A stretch of 64,000 bases of DNA from Bradyrhizobium sp. 21 (GTDB taxonomy: Bacteria; Pseudomonadota; Alphaproteobacteria; Rhizobiales; Xanthobacteraceae), in the NCBI RefSeq assembly GCF_023073335.1, contig NZ_JADPJG010000035.1, positions 639,879 to 703,878 on the forward strand, in the 5' to 3' direction. Position 1 is the stretch's first letter. Every line of letters starts with the position of its first letter. Made by a program: the position numbers and the translations under genes. Of this stretch, positions 1 to 8,958 are shown in pieces. The notes under the pieces are model-generated. The model saw only the letters and a list, made by a program, of their open reading frames with translations, was not told where the DNA came from and did no database searches.

Positions 1-2
1 TC

Positions 3-1217
3 GACGACCAGGTCAACAAGATCAACGCGAAGCTCGGCACCGTGCGTGCCGAGCAGGGTGACAAGACCTCGGCAGCGGTCGATCAAACCAAGCAGACCGT
101 TATCGCGACCGCGGCCGGTGCGCTGCTGCTGGGAGCGGTGCTGGCATGGCTGATCGGAGCCAGCGTATCCGGCCCGATTCGCGGCATGACGGACCGGATG
201 CAATCGCTGGCGGCGGGCGAGCTCGATGAGCCGATTCCGGGCGGCGACTCGCGCGACGAAATCGGCCGCATGGCGCGCGCCGTCGAGGTGTTCCGCGAAA
301 ACGCACTGGCGGTTCGTCGCATGGAAGGCGAGGCTACGGCGCAGCGCGAAGCCGCCGAGGCCGATCGTGCCCGCATGATGTCGGATCTTGCCGGCCGCTT
401 CGAGCAGGGCATGCAGGGGGTGATTGCCGGTGTCGGTGGCCGCGCCGACGACATGGGGCGCAGCGCCGAGGAGTTGGCAAAGGTCGCCGAGCGTGGTCGC
501 GGGCTCGCCGAAGCGGTCGCGACCCGCGCCGAGCAGGCATCGATGAACGTGCAGACCGTCGCCTCCGCCACCCAGCAACTCGCGGCATCGATCCGCGAAA
601 TCTCGAGCCAGGTGCACCGCTCCGTCGCGGTCTCGAACCGGGCGACCGACGAGACCAACCGCACCTCCGATTTGATCCATGGGCTGTCGGATGCGGCTGA
701 AAAGATCGGCACCATCATTCAATTGATTCAGGCCATCGCCAGTCAGACCAATCTGCTGGCGCTGAACGCGACCATCGAAGCGGCGCGCGCCGGTGACGCC
801 GGCCGGGGCTTCGCGATCGTCGCCAGCGAGGTCAAGAGTCTCGCGACCCAGACAGCGCAGGCGACCGAGCAGATCGCCAGCCAGATCGCGACGATCCAGA
901 GTGCGACCGGCCAATCGGTCCAGGCGATCAGGCAGTTCGGTACCACCGTCAAGGAAATGGCCGACATCGCCACCGCGATCGCCGCGGCGGTCGAACAGCA
1001 GGGCGCGGCAACGGGCGAAATCGCGCGCAATGTCGAAGAGGCGGCCAACGGCACCACGGCGGTGACGCAGGAAATCGGTCAGGTGCGCGCGGTGGCGGGC
1101 GAGACCGACGCCGGTGCCGAAGCCGCCCTTTCGGTCGCGGCGGCCCTGAAGCAGCAGGCGGATTCCATGAAGTCGAACGTCGACGATTTCCTCCACACCA
1201 TCCGCTCGGCGGCCTGA
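3..1217 (+). CDS. Methyl-accepting chemotaxis protein, C-terminal part (cut by window edge)
   Basis: Membrane chemoreceptor that passes ligand signals to CheA/CheW. The reading frame is open from the first bases of the window, so the sensor domain lies outside. Visible in order are one transmembrane helix (coded at about 96-170), a HAMP linker (GPIRGMTDRM...) and a long methyl-accepting coiled coil. The coiled coil contains the conserved hairpin tip QTNLLALNATIEAARAG at about 747-797. There is no C-terminal CheR/CheB-binding pentapeptide, and no che genes are nearby. The family is certain; the ligand is unknown because the sensor domain is missing. Confidence 0.95.
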   Translation, partial: DDQVNKINAKLGTVRAEQGDKTSAAVDQTKQTVIATAAGALLLGAVLAWLIGASVSGPIRGMTDRMQSLAAGELDEPIPGGDSRDEIGRMARAVEVFRENALAVRRMEGEATAQREAAEADRARMMSDLAGRFEQGMQGVIAGVGGRADDMGRSAEELAKVAERGRGLAEAVATRAEQASMNVQTVASATQQLAASIREISSQVHRSVAVSNRATDETNRTSDLIHGLSDAAEKIGTIIQLIQAIASQTNLLALNATIEAARAGDAGRGFAIVASEVKSLATQTAQATEQIASQIATIQSATGQSVQAIRQFGTTVKEMADIATAIAAAVEQQGAATGEIARNVEEAANGTTAVTQEIGQVRAVAGETDAGAEAALSVAAALKQQADSMKSNVDDFLHTIRSAA

Positions 1218-1263
1218 ATTACCGGAGAAATCGGCGGCGCCGCGGGTGCAAACGCCGCGGGCC

Positions 1264-2148
1264 TTACAGCACCGGCAACAGCGAGCTCTTCAATTCGCGC
1301 AAGAGCGCCTGAACCGCTGCAGCCTGGACCCGTCGCTCGGGAATGGTTGCCTTGACCCATAAATCGGGGATTGGAAAATCCGGCAGCACGATTTGCAATT
1401 TGCCTTGGCGGAGTGCTTCTTCCGCAAGGTAGTGCGAGATGAAGGCGATGCCGTTGCCGGCGATCGCGCTCTTCACAAGCACGTGGCCCTCATTCGAACT
1501 CAACAGCGGGCGCACTTGAACCGTGATGCGGTCGCGCGGCCCATCGAACACCCAGTCCGGGCCGGTGGGAAGAAAACTCAGGCAACGATGATCGACGAGA
1601 TCGCGCGGGTGTCTTGGCATGCCGCGCGCATTGAGATAGGCCGGCGACGCGCACAACAAGCGCTTCAATCGGCATAGGGGTTCGTCGACCACGCCGCCGA
1701 ACGAATGCGGGAACGCGCCGATGGCGATATCGAAGCCTTCCGTCACCGGATCGACGGGACGGTCGATCAGGACGATTTCGAGTTTCAGCTTCGGGTTTTG
1801 GGTCTGGAACGCGCTGAACACATCGGCAAGCCGGGCGATGGTCAGCGATGTCGGTGCCTTGATCCGCAGATGATCGATAAGATCATGGCCCTTCTCGCCC
1901 ATGCGCGACAGCAGATCGCCGACATCGGCGACCACGCTCCGCGCCCGGTGGACATATTCCTGGCCAGCCGCGGTCAGGCGCAATTGACGCGTCGAGCGGT
2001 GAAACAGCGGCGTACCGATCCGCGCCTCCAACTGCGTGACGCGCTTGGCCACGACCGAGGTCGAGACGTTGAGCTTTCGCGCGGCGGCGGAGAAGCCGGC
2101 CGCATCCGCGGCGGCGAGGAAGGCCTGCAGGTTCACGAGGATGTCCAT
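1264..2148 (-). CDS. LysR-family transcriptional regulator
   Basis: About 294 residues, normal for the family. An N-terminal winged helix-turn-helix (FLAAADAAGFSAAARKLNVS) is followed by a substrate-binding effector domain (from about residue 90). I chose the ATG at 2148 (MDILVNLQAF) over one eight codons upstream, because family members start just before the HTH. It is transcribed divergently from the FAD oxidoreductase at 2261 with about 110 bp between them. The simplest inference is that it regulates that gene and the ABC transporter behind it. The inducer cannot be read from the sequence. Confidence 0.93.
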   Translation of the reverse strand: MDILVNLQAFLAAADAAGFSAAARKLNVSTSVVAKRVTQLEARIGTPLFHRSTRQLRLTAAGQEYVHRARSVVADVGDLLSRMGEKGHDLIDHLRIKAPTSLTIARLADVFSAFQTQNPKLKLEIVLIDRPVDPVTEGFDIAIGAFPHSFGGVVDEPLCRLKRLLCASPAYLNARGMPRHPRDLVDHRCLSFLPTGPDWVFDGPRDRITVQVRPLLSSNEGHVLVKSAIAGNGIAFISHYLAEEALRQGKLQIVLPDFPIPDLWVKATIPERRVQAAAVQALLRELKSSLLPVL

Positions 2149-2260
2149 GTCGACCTTTCTCGATTCGCGCAAGCTGATCGCGTATTTTGGTGGATTGTAG
2201 CCCGGCCCGCGTTAATTCATAGTCCGGCCCAAGCAAGAGATTTCAGGGATAGGACGCGCC

Positions 2261-3625
2261 ATGCGGGCCACGACGATCGACGAACCGGCGCGCCAGGTGC
2301 CGCTCTATGGCGAATATGAAGTCGTCGTGCTCGGCGGCGGACCGGCCGGCATTATCGCGGCGGCCTCTGCCGCGCGCGGGGGCCGGAAGACGCTGCTGAT
2401 CGAGCGTTATGGTTTCCTCGGCGGCATGGGCACCGCGGCCGGCGTCACCAATTTCTGTGGCCTGCACGGCAATGTCTACGGCCAGGCGCACCGGCTGGTG
2501 CAGGGCATGGCGTCCGAGCTCTTGGCGCGGATCGATCGCTTGAACGGCCTCAACGCGCCGCATCTGATCCTCGGCAAGGTCTTTGCCCAAGCCTATGACA
2601 CCGCGGCCTACAAGATCGCGGCCGACGAGCTCCTCGCCAGCCACAAGGTGCACATCCTCTTCCATGCGCTCGGCGCCGGCGTCGTGATGGGCGATAACAG
2701 CCGTATCGACGCGCTGATGGTCGAGACCAAGGCCGGCCGGCAGGCGGTGCGATCAGAGATCTTCATCGATTGCTCCGGTGACGGCGATCTCGCGGTGTGG
2801 GCGGGTGCACCTTTCGAGATCGGCGATGAGCACGGCCATCCGATGTACCCCTCGATGATGCTCCGTCTCAACGGCATCGATCCGGAGAAGGCTGGCGATG
2901 CCTGGCGGACCATCCCGCAATTGATGGAAAAGGCGCTCGCCGCCGGCACCCACACATTCCCGCGCAAAAGTGCGATCGTGCGGCCGCAAAAGTCCGGCAT
3001 CGAATGGCGCGTGAATTTCACGCAGGTGGCGCGCGAGGATGGCCACGCCATCAACGGCATCGAGCCTGATGATCTCACCCGCGGCGAGATCGAGGGCCGC
3101 AAGCAGGCGCTGGCCGCGTTCGAATTCCTGCGCACCGTGCCGGGCTTTGAAAAATCCTACATCGTCGATTTGCCGCCGCAGCTCGGCATCCGCGAGACCC
3201 GCCGCATCACTGGCGGCTACCAGCTCAGCGGCGAGGACGTGCTCGGCTGCGCGTCGTTCGCGGACTCGATCGGGGTCAATGGCTGGCCGATCGAGGCCCA
3301 TGTTTCCGGCGACGTCGTCTTCACCTTCCCGCCGATCCCGGAATCGCGCGGCTATAACGAGCTGCCCTACCGGATGCTGGTGCCCGAAGGCGTCGACAAT
3401 CTGCTGGTCGCCGGCCGCTGCGCCTCCATGACCCATGAGGGCCAGTCGGCCGCGCGGGTCTCCGGTGCCTGTTTCGTGATGGGGGAGGCGGCCGGTTCCG
3501 CCGCGGCGCTGGCGCTGTCCGGCAACCGAATCCCGCGTGACATCCCCGTTGAAACATTGCAGGAAACGTTGACACAACAAGGTGCCTTCATCGGACGGGA
3601 CCAGACCGTGCCTGAGGGCATGTAA
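2261..3625 (+). CDS. FAD-dependent oxidoreductase (FAD_oxidored family)
   Basis: A 454-residue soluble flavoprotein. A Rossmann dinucleotide motif (VVLGGGPAGIIAAASAARGG) lies near residues 22-41. The C-terminal FAD-binding segment (LLVAGRCASMTHEGQSAARV) is typical of the family. Substrate unknown. It is the first gene of a probable operon with the substrate-binding protein at 3650 (24-bp gap), which suggests that it oxidises or reduces the imported compound. The LysR gene lies divergently upstream. Family assignment is secure; the reaction is not. Confidence 0.88.
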   Translation: MRATTIDEPARQVPLYGEYEVVVLGGGPAGIIAAASAARGGRKTLLIERYGFLGGMGTAAGVTNFCGLHGNVYGQAHRLVQGMASELLARIDRLNGLNAPHLILGKVFAQAYDTAAYKIAADELLASHKVHILFHALGAGVVMGDNSRIDALMVETKAGRQAVRSEIFIDCSGDGDLAVWAGAPFEIGDEHGHPMYPSMMLRLNGIDPEKAGDAWRTIPQLMEKALAAGTHTFPRKSAIVRPQKSGIEWRVNFTQVAREDGHAINGIEPDDLTRGEIEGRKQALAAFEFLRTVPGFEKSYIVDLPPQLGIRETRRITGGYQLSGEDVLGCASFADSIGVNGWPIEAHVSGDVVFTFPPIPESRGYNELPYRMLVPEGVDNLLVAGRCASMTHEGQSAARVSGACFVMGEAAGSAAALALSGNRIPRDIPVETLQETLTQQGAFIGRDQTVPEGM

Positions 3626-3649
3626 AGACAACGAGACGGAGGAAGCCGG

Positions 3650-4654
3650 ATGGGTGCGGTTGCGCGGTTCGCTTTGGCGAGCTTGGTGGCGCTCATGGCG
3701 ATTGGCCCGGCGCAAGCCGAGGATGCGCTGAAGGCGAAAATCGGCGTGCTCAGGTTGTCGTCCTCCGCGCCTGTCTTCATCGCGCAGGACAAGGGCTATT
3801 TTCGCGAGGCCGGCCTCGAGGTCGAGCTGAAATTCTTTGACGCGGCGCAGCCGATCGCGGTCGCCACCACCTCCGGCGACATCGATTTCGGCGTCACCGC
3901 CTTCACGGCCGGCCTCTACAATCTCGCCGGCAAGGGCGTGCTGAAGGTGATCGGCGGCATGAGCCGCGAGAAGGCCGGCTATCCGCTGATCGGTTATTTC
4001 GCCAGCAACAAGGCCTACGCCGCCGGCTTGAAGACGCCGAAGGACCTCGCGGGCAAGCGCGTGGCGGTGACGCAGGTCGGCTCCTCCTTTCATTATTCGC
4101 TGGGGTTGCTTGCCGACAAATACGGCTTCAAGCTCGCCGACGTGAAGATCATCCCGCTGCAATCGCTGTCGAACGCGGCCGCCGCGCTGAAGGGCGAGAC
4201 TGTGGAGGCGGCGCTCCTTCCCATCTCCACCGCGCGAAAACTGATGGACGAGGGCGGCGCGAAGTTTCTGGGCTGGGTCGGCGACGAGACGCCCTGGCAA
4301 TTGGGCGCGGTGTTCGCCTCGCCGAAGACGCTGACCAACAAGATGCTGGTGACGAAACTGCTCGGCGTATTGGCAAAAGCCGATCGCGAATATCACGACG
4401 TCATCCTCGCCGCGATGAAGGACGGCGTCGCGCCGATCAACGAACAGACAAAACCGCTTTTGGAGATCATCGCAAAATACACCAACCTGCCGCTCGAGCA
4501 GGTGGTCGGCAACTGCGCCTATGTCGATCCGGACGGCAAGCTGGATGTGAAGAACGTCGACAACCAGATCAAATGGCTGCAGGAGCAGGGCTTTGCCGAC
4601 AAGGGGTTTGACGCCAATGCGATCATCGCCAAGGACTTTGTGAAGGCGGATTGA
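3650..4654 (+). CDS. ABC transporter substrate-binding protein, NMT1/TauA/SsuA type
   Basis: Periplasmic binding protein of 334 residues with a signal peptide (MGAVARFALASLVALMAIG, cleavage after AQA) and the NMT1-like fold (PVFIAQDKGYFREAGLEVEL). A GGAGG ribosome-binding site stands 6-10 bases before the ATG. Proteins of this class deliver sulfonates, thiamine precursors, nitrate or aromatic acids; this substrate cannot be named. It pairs with the ATPase (4898) and permease (5664), although two repeat elements separate it from the ATPase. Confidence 0.9.
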   Translation: MGAVARFALASLVALMAIGPAQAEDALKAKIGVLRLSSSAPVFIAQDKGYFREAGLEVELKFFDAAQPIAVATTSGDIDFGVTAFTAGLYNLAGKGVLKVIGGMSREKAGYPLIGYFASNKAYAAGLKTPKDLAGKRVAVTQVGSSFHYSLGLLADKYGFKLADVKIIPLQSLSNAAAALKGETVEAALLPISTARKLMDEGGAKFLGWVGDETPWQLGAVFASPKTLTNKMLVTKLLGVLAKADREYHDVILAAMKDGVAPINEQTKPLLEIIAKYTNLPLEQVVGNCAYVDPDGKLDVKNVDNQIKWLQEQGFADKGFDANAIIAKDFVKAD

Positions 4655-4677
4655 TGATGCGCGCTCTTCTCTATTAC

Positions 4678-4724
4678 CGTCATCCTGAGGTGCTCGCGAA
4701 GCGAGCCTCGAAGGATGAGCGGCC
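4678..4724. repeat. Short palindromic repeat, family B
   Basis: Begins CGTCATCCTGAGG and contains an internal hairpin (GCTCGCGAAGCGAGC) followed by CTCGAAGGATGA. A longer relative lies at 16822-16953. It sits between the binding-protein and ATPase genes. It is probably one copy of a dispersed intergenic repeat; copy number in the genome cannot be judged here. Confidence 0.7.
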
Positions 4725-4763
4725 AGGATGTAGCGGGGCCGTCACTGTTGCCAAGCCCTCAGT

Positions 4764-4883
4764 GTCGTCCCGGCGAAGGCCGGGACCCATAACCACCGAA
4801 TTGAATTTGGCGAAGACAAGCAATGACCATTTTGCGCCACAACTGCCAATCGGCGTATGGGTCCCGGCGTTCGCCGGGACGAC
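4764..4883 (+). repeat. Family A palindromic repeat, copy 1 (forward)
   Basis: Terminal inverted repeats GTCGTCCCGGCGAAGGCCGG and CCGGCGTTCGCCGGGACGAC enclose a core beginning CCATAACCACC and containing TTTGGCGAAGA. It lies within an apparent operon, between the substrate-binding protein and its ATPase. The related copies are listed separately. The asymmetric core fixes the orientation as forward. Confidence 0.85.
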
Positions 4884-4897
4884 ACTGAGGCCGTGAC

Positions 4898-5671
4898 ATG
4901 GACCTGATCGCCAACCACATCAGCCATCGCTTCGGCGATCTCGCCGTGCTCGACGATGTCTCCTTCACCGTCAGGGCCGGCGAGGTGGTGGCGATCGTCG
5001 GTCCCTCCGGTTGTGGCAAGAGCACGCTGTTGTCGATTCTGGGCGGGCTGTTGCTGCCGACCTCCGGCGCGCCCGAGTTGCGCGGGGCGCCGCCGGCGGA
5101 CAGCCTCAATCCGCTTACCTTCGTGTTCCAGGATTTTGCGCTATTGCCCTGGGCCAATGTGGAGGAGAACGTCGAATTCCCGCTGCTGCACACGCAGCTC
5201 TCGGCCGTGCAGCGCCGCGCGCTGGTCGACGATGCCTTGCGCCGCACCGGTCTGACCGATTTTCGCAAGGCCTATCCAAAACAGCTTTCCGGCGGCATGC
5301 GCCAGCGTGTCGGCATTTCGCGCGCGCTCGCGGTGCGCCCCGCCATTCTCCTGATGGACGAACCGCTCTCCGCGCTGGACTCGCAGACGCGGGAGTTGTT
5401 GATGGAGGATTTCGTCCGGCTGCTCGCCGATGGCGGCATGGGGGCGGTCTACGTCACGCACAATCTCGAAGAGGCGGCACGGCTCGCCGACCGCATCGTG
5501 GTGCTGTCGCGGCGTCCCGGCCGCATTCGCGAGGTCGTGACCGTGCCGATGACGCGCACTGAGCGCGGCGAGACGGCGGCGCGCGAAAAGCTGCTCGCGC
5601 TTCAGAACCAGATCTGGTCGCTGATCCGCAACGAGGCGATCGATGCCGAGCGCGAGGTTCAGCATGCTTGA
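4898..5671 (+). CDS. ABC transporter ATP-binding protein (SsuB/TauB type)
   Basis: Cytoplasmic ATPase of 257 residues. It has Walker A GPSGCGKS at residues 35-42, signature LSGGMRQRV near 129, Walker B ILLMDEP and the H-loop VYVTHNLEEA. Its gene end overlaps the permease start by eight bases (ATGCTTGA), so the two are translationally coupled. It energises import of the compound bound by the protein at 3650. The substrate is unknown. Confidence 0.93.
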   Translation: MDLIANHISHRFGDLAVLDDVSFTVRAGEVVAIVGPSGCGKSTLLSILGGLLLPTSGAPELRGAPPADSLNPLTFVFQDFALLPWANVEENVEFPLLHTQLSAVQRRALVDDALRRTGLTDFRKAYPKQLSGGMRQRVGISRALAVRPAILLMDEPLSALDSQTRELLMEDFVRLLADGGMGAVYVTHNLEEAARLADRIVVLSRRPGRIREVVTVPMTRTERGETAAREKLLALQNQIWSLIRNEAIDAEREVQHA

Positions 5672-6485
5672 CCGCGCGGCACCTGAAACTGCGAAGGATA
5701 AAGCGACGCGGCGCGTCCTCTTTCGCGGCGCCGGCTTCGTGCCGGCGAGCAGCCGTTTCGGCGGCTGGATCGCGCTGGCGCTGGTCATCGCGATCTGGCA
5801 GGCGGCCGGCAGCGCCGGCGTCGTCAATCCGCTGTTCCTGCCTGCACCCCTCGCGATTGTACGCGCGCTCTACGAGCTCGCCGCCTCCGGCGCGCTCTGG
5901 CAGCATCTGTCGGCTTCGCTCCTGCGCATCGGCGTCGGCTGGCTGCTCGGCACGGCGGCCGGCGTGGCCGTCGGCTTTGCCATCGGCCTGTCGCGGCTGG
6001 CGCGCAGCGTCGGCATCACCTTCATCTCGGCGCTGTTTCCGATCCCGAAGATCGCGCTGCTACCGCTGTTGATCCTCTGGCTCGGCATCGGCGAAGAGCC
6101 GAAGATCGCGACCATTGCGTTAGGGGTGTTCTTCTCGACCGCGATCTCGGTCTATAGCGGCGTCGATGCGGTGCCGCGCAACCTCATCCGCATGGCGCAG
6201 AGCTTCAACGTGCCGTTCGCCACCATCGTGCGCAAGGTGATCTGGCCCGGCGCGCTGCCCGCGATCCTCGCCGGCTTCCGCATCACCGCCTCGGTGGCGC
6301 TGCTGCTCGTCGTCAGCGCCGAGATGATCGGCGCCCAGTACGGCATCGGCGCGTTCGTGTTGCAGGCCGGCAATTTGATGCAGACGGATCAGCTGCTCGC
6401 GGGCGTGGTGATCCTGTCGGTGTTTGGGCTGGCGGTGGGCAGGGTGATCAATTGGCTGGAGACGCGGCTATTGCACTGGCGGTGA
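5664..6485 (+). CDS. ABC transporter permease (SsuC/TauC type)
   Basis: Inner-membrane permease of about 273 residues with about six hydrophobic segments. It carries the EAA-loop region typical of BPD_transp_1 permeases (SFNVPFATIVRKVIWPGALP). I chose the ATG at 5664, which overlaps the ATPase stop codon, over one seven codons earlier. It is the last gene of the FAD oxidoreductase-importer cluster, and a family A repeat follows it. Confidence 0.92.
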   Translation: MLDRAAPETAKDKATRRVLFRGAGFVPASSRFGGWIALALVIAIWQAAGSAGVVNPLFLPAPLAIVRALYELAASGALWQHLSASLLRIGVGWLLGTAAGVAVGFAIGLSRLARSVGITFISALFPIPKIALLPLLILWLGIGEEPKIATIALGVFFSTAISVYSGVDAVPRNLIRMAQSFNVPFATIVRKVIWPGALPAILAGFRITASVALLLVVSAEMIGAQYGIGAFVLQAGNLMQTDQLLAGVVILSVFGLAVGRVINWLETRLLHWR

Positions 6486-6498
6486 AGTTTACTCCGCC

Positions 6499-6631
6499 GT
6501 CGTCCCGGCGAAGGCCGGGACCCATACCGCGTGATCTATCGAGGGATCGCAGTGTTCGTACCAAAGAACAACTAAGAGCCTTCGCCAAACTTCTCCCTGT
6601 GATTATGGGTCCCGGCCTTCGCCGGGACGAC
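6499..6631 (-). repeat. Family A palindromic repeat, copy 2 (reverse)
   Basis: Starts GTCGTCCCGGCGAAGGCCGG and ends CCGGCCTTCGCCGGGACGAC. The core reads CTTCGCCAAACTT and then a TTATGGG end, the reverse of copy 1. It lies between the convergent permease and gentisate dioxygenase genes, where it could also act as a bidirectional terminator. Confidence 0.87.
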
Positions 6632-6659
6632 AGCGGAGAGTGCGGCCAATAGTTCGGCT

Positions 6660-7700
6660 TCACGCGTTCCCGCGATCCTCGCGGAACAAATCCAGCTTCT
6701 GCTGCACGGGTCGATCAGAGAAGCTGAACAGCACCGCATCCATGTCGGCCTCGTGCGTCACCCATTGCCAGCTCGGCACCACAAACAGATCGCGCGGGCC
6801 CCATTCGAACGTTGCATCGCCGATGCGGCTGCGGCCGTGGCCTTCGATCGGGCAGAACACGGTCGCATCGGTTGACCGATAGCGCGCGGTCTTGAAACCC
6901 TTCGGCAGCAACTGGATGAAGGTGCCGATGGTCGGCATCGCAAAATCGCCGGTCTCGGGGTTGCTGAACTTCAGCTTCAGCCCGTGACATGCGTCCCACT
7001 CCTGGCTCGTGCGAGCCTTCTCCAGTGCCTCGCGCGTGTAGGCATAGGGATAGCTGAAGATCGGCGAGGTCTTCGAGCTCCGTTTCACGTCGACCGGCAG
7101 GAGATTGTGGCCGTAGCGCGCGAAGCTGTCGCCGGCCGGTCTCGTGATCTTCTGCTGGTCTTCCTTGGAGCCTTCCGCAAACGAGCAGTCGAAGAACTGC
7201 ACCAGCGGAATGTCGAGGCCGTCGAGCCAGAACATCGGCTGGTCTGTCTCGTTGGAATGATCGTGCCAGGTCATCGACGGCGTGATGATGAAATCGCCGG
7301 GCTCCATCGCGGTGCGCTCGCCGTCGACAGCGGTGTGGGCACCCTTGCCTTCGAGCACGAAGCGCAGCGCCGATTGGCTGTGCCGGTGGGCGGGTGCGAC
7401 GTCGCCCGGCACCACCATCTGCACGCCGGCATACAGCGAGGTGGTGATTTTCGACTGCCCGCGCAGGCCCGGGTTCTCCAGCACCAGCACACGCCGCTCG
7501 GCTTCCTTCGCGGTGATCAGCTTGCCTGCTTCGGTCATGTAGTCGCGGATGATTTCGAATTTCCACAGATGCGGCCGGCAGGCGCTCTTTGGCTCCGGCG
7601 TGATCAGGTCGCTCATCACCGTCCACAGCGCGGTGAGGTTCTCGCCGTCGATCTTTTTGTAGAACGCCTCGCGTTCCGGCGTCTTGGTCACGGCTTCCAT
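6660..7700 (-). CDS. Gentisate 1,2-dioxygenase
   Basis: Cytosolic, Fe(II)-dependent ring-cleavage enzyme of the bicupin family: gentisate + O2 gives maleylpyruvate. It has 346 residues, the usual length. The N-terminal cupin carries the expected metal-ligand histidines (AHRHSQSALRFVLEG, then ITPSMTWHDHSNE). GGGAG lies just before the ATG. It is divergent from the maleylpyruvate isomerase gene. A promoter with TTGACG and TATACT boxes (7732-7759) overlaps a motif that also occurs before the CoA-ligase operon. The nearby CoA ligase and hydroxylase could supply gentisate. Confidence 0.92.
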   Translation of the reverse strand: MEAVTKTPEREAFYKKIDGENLTALWTVMSDLITPEPKSACRPHLWKFEIIRDYMTEAGKLITAKEAERRVLVLENPGLRGQSKITTSLYAGVQMVVPGDVAPAHRHSQSALRFVLEGKGAHTAVDGERTAMEPGDFIITPSMTWHDHSNETDQPMFWLDGLDIPLVQFFDCSFAEGSKEDQQKITRPAGDSFARYGHNLLPVDVKRSSKTSPIFSYPYAYTREALEKARTSQEWDACHGLKLKFSNPETGDFAMPTIGTFIQLLPKGFKTARYRSTDATVFCPIEGHGRSRIGDATFEWGPRDLFVVPSWQWVTHEADMDAVLFSFSDRPVQQKLDLFREDRGNA

Positions 7701-7725
7701 GGTGCGGCTCCCGTTCGTTTTGTTG

Positions 7726-7750
7726 ATTGACAGTATACTTACGATCTAGG
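7726..7750. promoter_or_regulatory. 25-bp motif, probable MarR operator, site 1
   Basis: ATTGACAGTATACTTAC + G + ATCTAGG, in the 92-bp gap between gentisate dioxygenase (-) and maleylpyruvate isomerase (+). The same motif with one change (T for G) is at 11869-11893. It contains the perfect palindrome AGTATACT, which covers the -10 box of the leftward promoter, so a bound repressor would block transcription. That the MarR protein of this cluster binds here is inference. Confidence 0.6.
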
Positions 7751-7759
7751 TAGCGTCAA
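7732..7759 (-). promoter_or_regulatory. Leftward promoter of gentisate dioxygenase
   Basis: Read on the minus strand: TTGACG (7759-7754), 16-base spacer, TATACT (7737-7732), with the ATG 31 bases further downstream. This is close to the sigma-70 consensus. A TTGACA box at 7727-7732 on the plus strand could serve the rightward gene, but its -10 (TAGCGT, 18-base spacer) is poor. Confidence 0.55.
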
Positions 7760-7792
7760 TGTCGCGAACAACAACGAAAACGGGAGGTCTTG

Positions 7793-8425
7793 ATGAAGCT
7801 GCACGGCTATTTCCGCTCCAGCGCCGCCTACCGGGTGCGGATTGCGCTGAACCTTAAGGGCCTCGGCGCCGAGCATTTGCCGCATCATCTTCGCAAGGGC
7901 GAGCAATGCGCGCCCGCCTATCTCGCCATCAATCCGCAGGGGTTGGTGCCCGCGCTGGAGAACGATGCAGGCGTAGTGCTGACCCAATCGGTCGCGATCA
8001 TCGAATGGCTCGAGGAAATCTGTCCTAACCCGCCGCTGCTGCCGAAGGATGCGTTACAGCGCGCTAAGGTGAGGGCGTTCGCGCTGGCGATTGCCTGCGA
8101 CACCCACCCGGTGCAGAATTTGAAGGTGCTGGCGCGGCTGCGGGAGCTTGGCCTTGCCGAAGAGAAAGTTCAGGACTGGGCGGCTTGGGTCAATCGCGAG
8201 GGGCTTTCGGCCTGCGAAACGCTGATCTGGGACGAGGCGGGCCCGTTCTGCTTCGGCGATATGCCGACGCTCGCCGATCTCTGCCTGGTGCCGCAGCTCG
8301 CCAATGCGCGCCGCTTCGGCGTCGACGTCTCGGCCTATCCGCGCCTGCTTGGGGCGGAAGCCGCCGCCAAGGCGCTGCCGGCATTTGCCAATGCTGCACC
8401 GGAGAAGCAGCCCGATGCCGAGTAA
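7793..8425 (+). CDS. Maleylpyruvate (or maleylacetoacetate) isomerase, zeta-class GST
   Basis: A 210-residue glutathione-S-transferase-fold isomerase. The zeta-class active-site motif SSAAYRVRIAL follows the first strand, and the glutathione-site segment QSVAIIEWLEE is present. It would convert maleylpyruvate, the product of the adjacent gentisate dioxygenase, to fumarylpyruvate. The ATG at 7793 follows GGGAGGT at a good distance; an upstream TTG is less likely. The gene end overlaps the MarR start by 11 bases. The tyrosine counterpart, maleylacetoacetate isomerase, is so similar that context decides the name. Confidence 0.87.
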   Translation: MKLHGYFRSSAAYRVRIALNLKGLGAEHLPHHLRKGEQCAPAYLAINPQGLVPALENDAGVVLTQSVAIIEWLEEICPNPPLLPKDALQRAKVRAFALAIACDTHPVQNLKVLARLRELGLAEEKVQDWAAWVNREGLSACETLIWDEAGPFCFGDMPTLADLCLVPQLANARRFGVDVSAYPRLLGAEAAAKALPAFANAAPEKQPDAE

Positions 8426-8924
8426 GCCTGCGCCGATCACGATCGACGCGGTCTATGCCGCGCCGGGCTATCTGTTCCGGCGCATGCAGCAGATCGCGGT
8501 CTCGATCTTCATGGAGGAGTGCAAGGCGTTCGACCTCACGCCGGTGCAGTACGCGGCACTAATTGCGATCCACACCCATCCCGGCATCGACGCGACCCGG
8601 TTGTCGGCGGTGATCGCCTTCGACCGCTCCACGCTCGGCAGCGTGATCGAGCGGCTTCAGGCCAAGGATTTTGTCGAGCGCAGGCCGGCGCTCGAGGACA
8701 AGCGGATCAAGCTGCTGTACCTGACCAAGTCGGGCGCGGCGATCCTGCGCGACATCATCCCGGCCGTCGAACGGGCCCAGGCGCGGATGCTGGAGCCGCT
8801 CAAGCGGGCCGACCGCAAGGCGCTGATGGGGTTGCTGGTGCAGCTCGTCGATCTCAACAACGAGGCGTCACGGGTGCCGTTGCGGGCGGAGGACGCGCTG
8901 GAGCATCTGGGGAAGGCCGGCTGA
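8415..8924 (+). CDS. MarR-family transcriptional regulator
   Basis: A 169-residue winged-helix regulator. Characteristic segments are LTPVQYAALIAIHTHPGIDA, the recognition region FDRSTLGSVIERLQAKDFVE and the wing RRPALEDKRIKLLYLT. The ATG at 8415 overlaps the isomerase stop, so the two are co-translated. Family members usually repress degradative operons until an aromatic acid or its CoA ester binds. A motif shared by both arms of this island (7726 and 11869) is the likely operator. Autoregulation would follow, because this gene lies behind site 1. Confidence 0.9.
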   Translation: MPSKPAPITIDAVYAAPGYLFRRMQQIAVSIFMEECKAFDLTPVQYAALIAIHTHPGIDATRLSAVIAFDRSTLGSVIERLQAKDFVERRPALEDKRIKLLYLTKSGAAILRDIIPAVERAQARMLEPLKRADRKALMGLLVQLVDLNNEASRVPLRAEDALEHLGKAG

Positions 8925-8958
8925 GGGGGCTTGGCAGTTTGCACCCAAAAGCTCCGCC

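Noticed and set aside
2753..4396. A 547-codon minus-strand frame
   Set aside because: It is antisense to the FAD oxidoreductase and the binding protein; composition and lack of motifs mark it as a GC-frame artefact.
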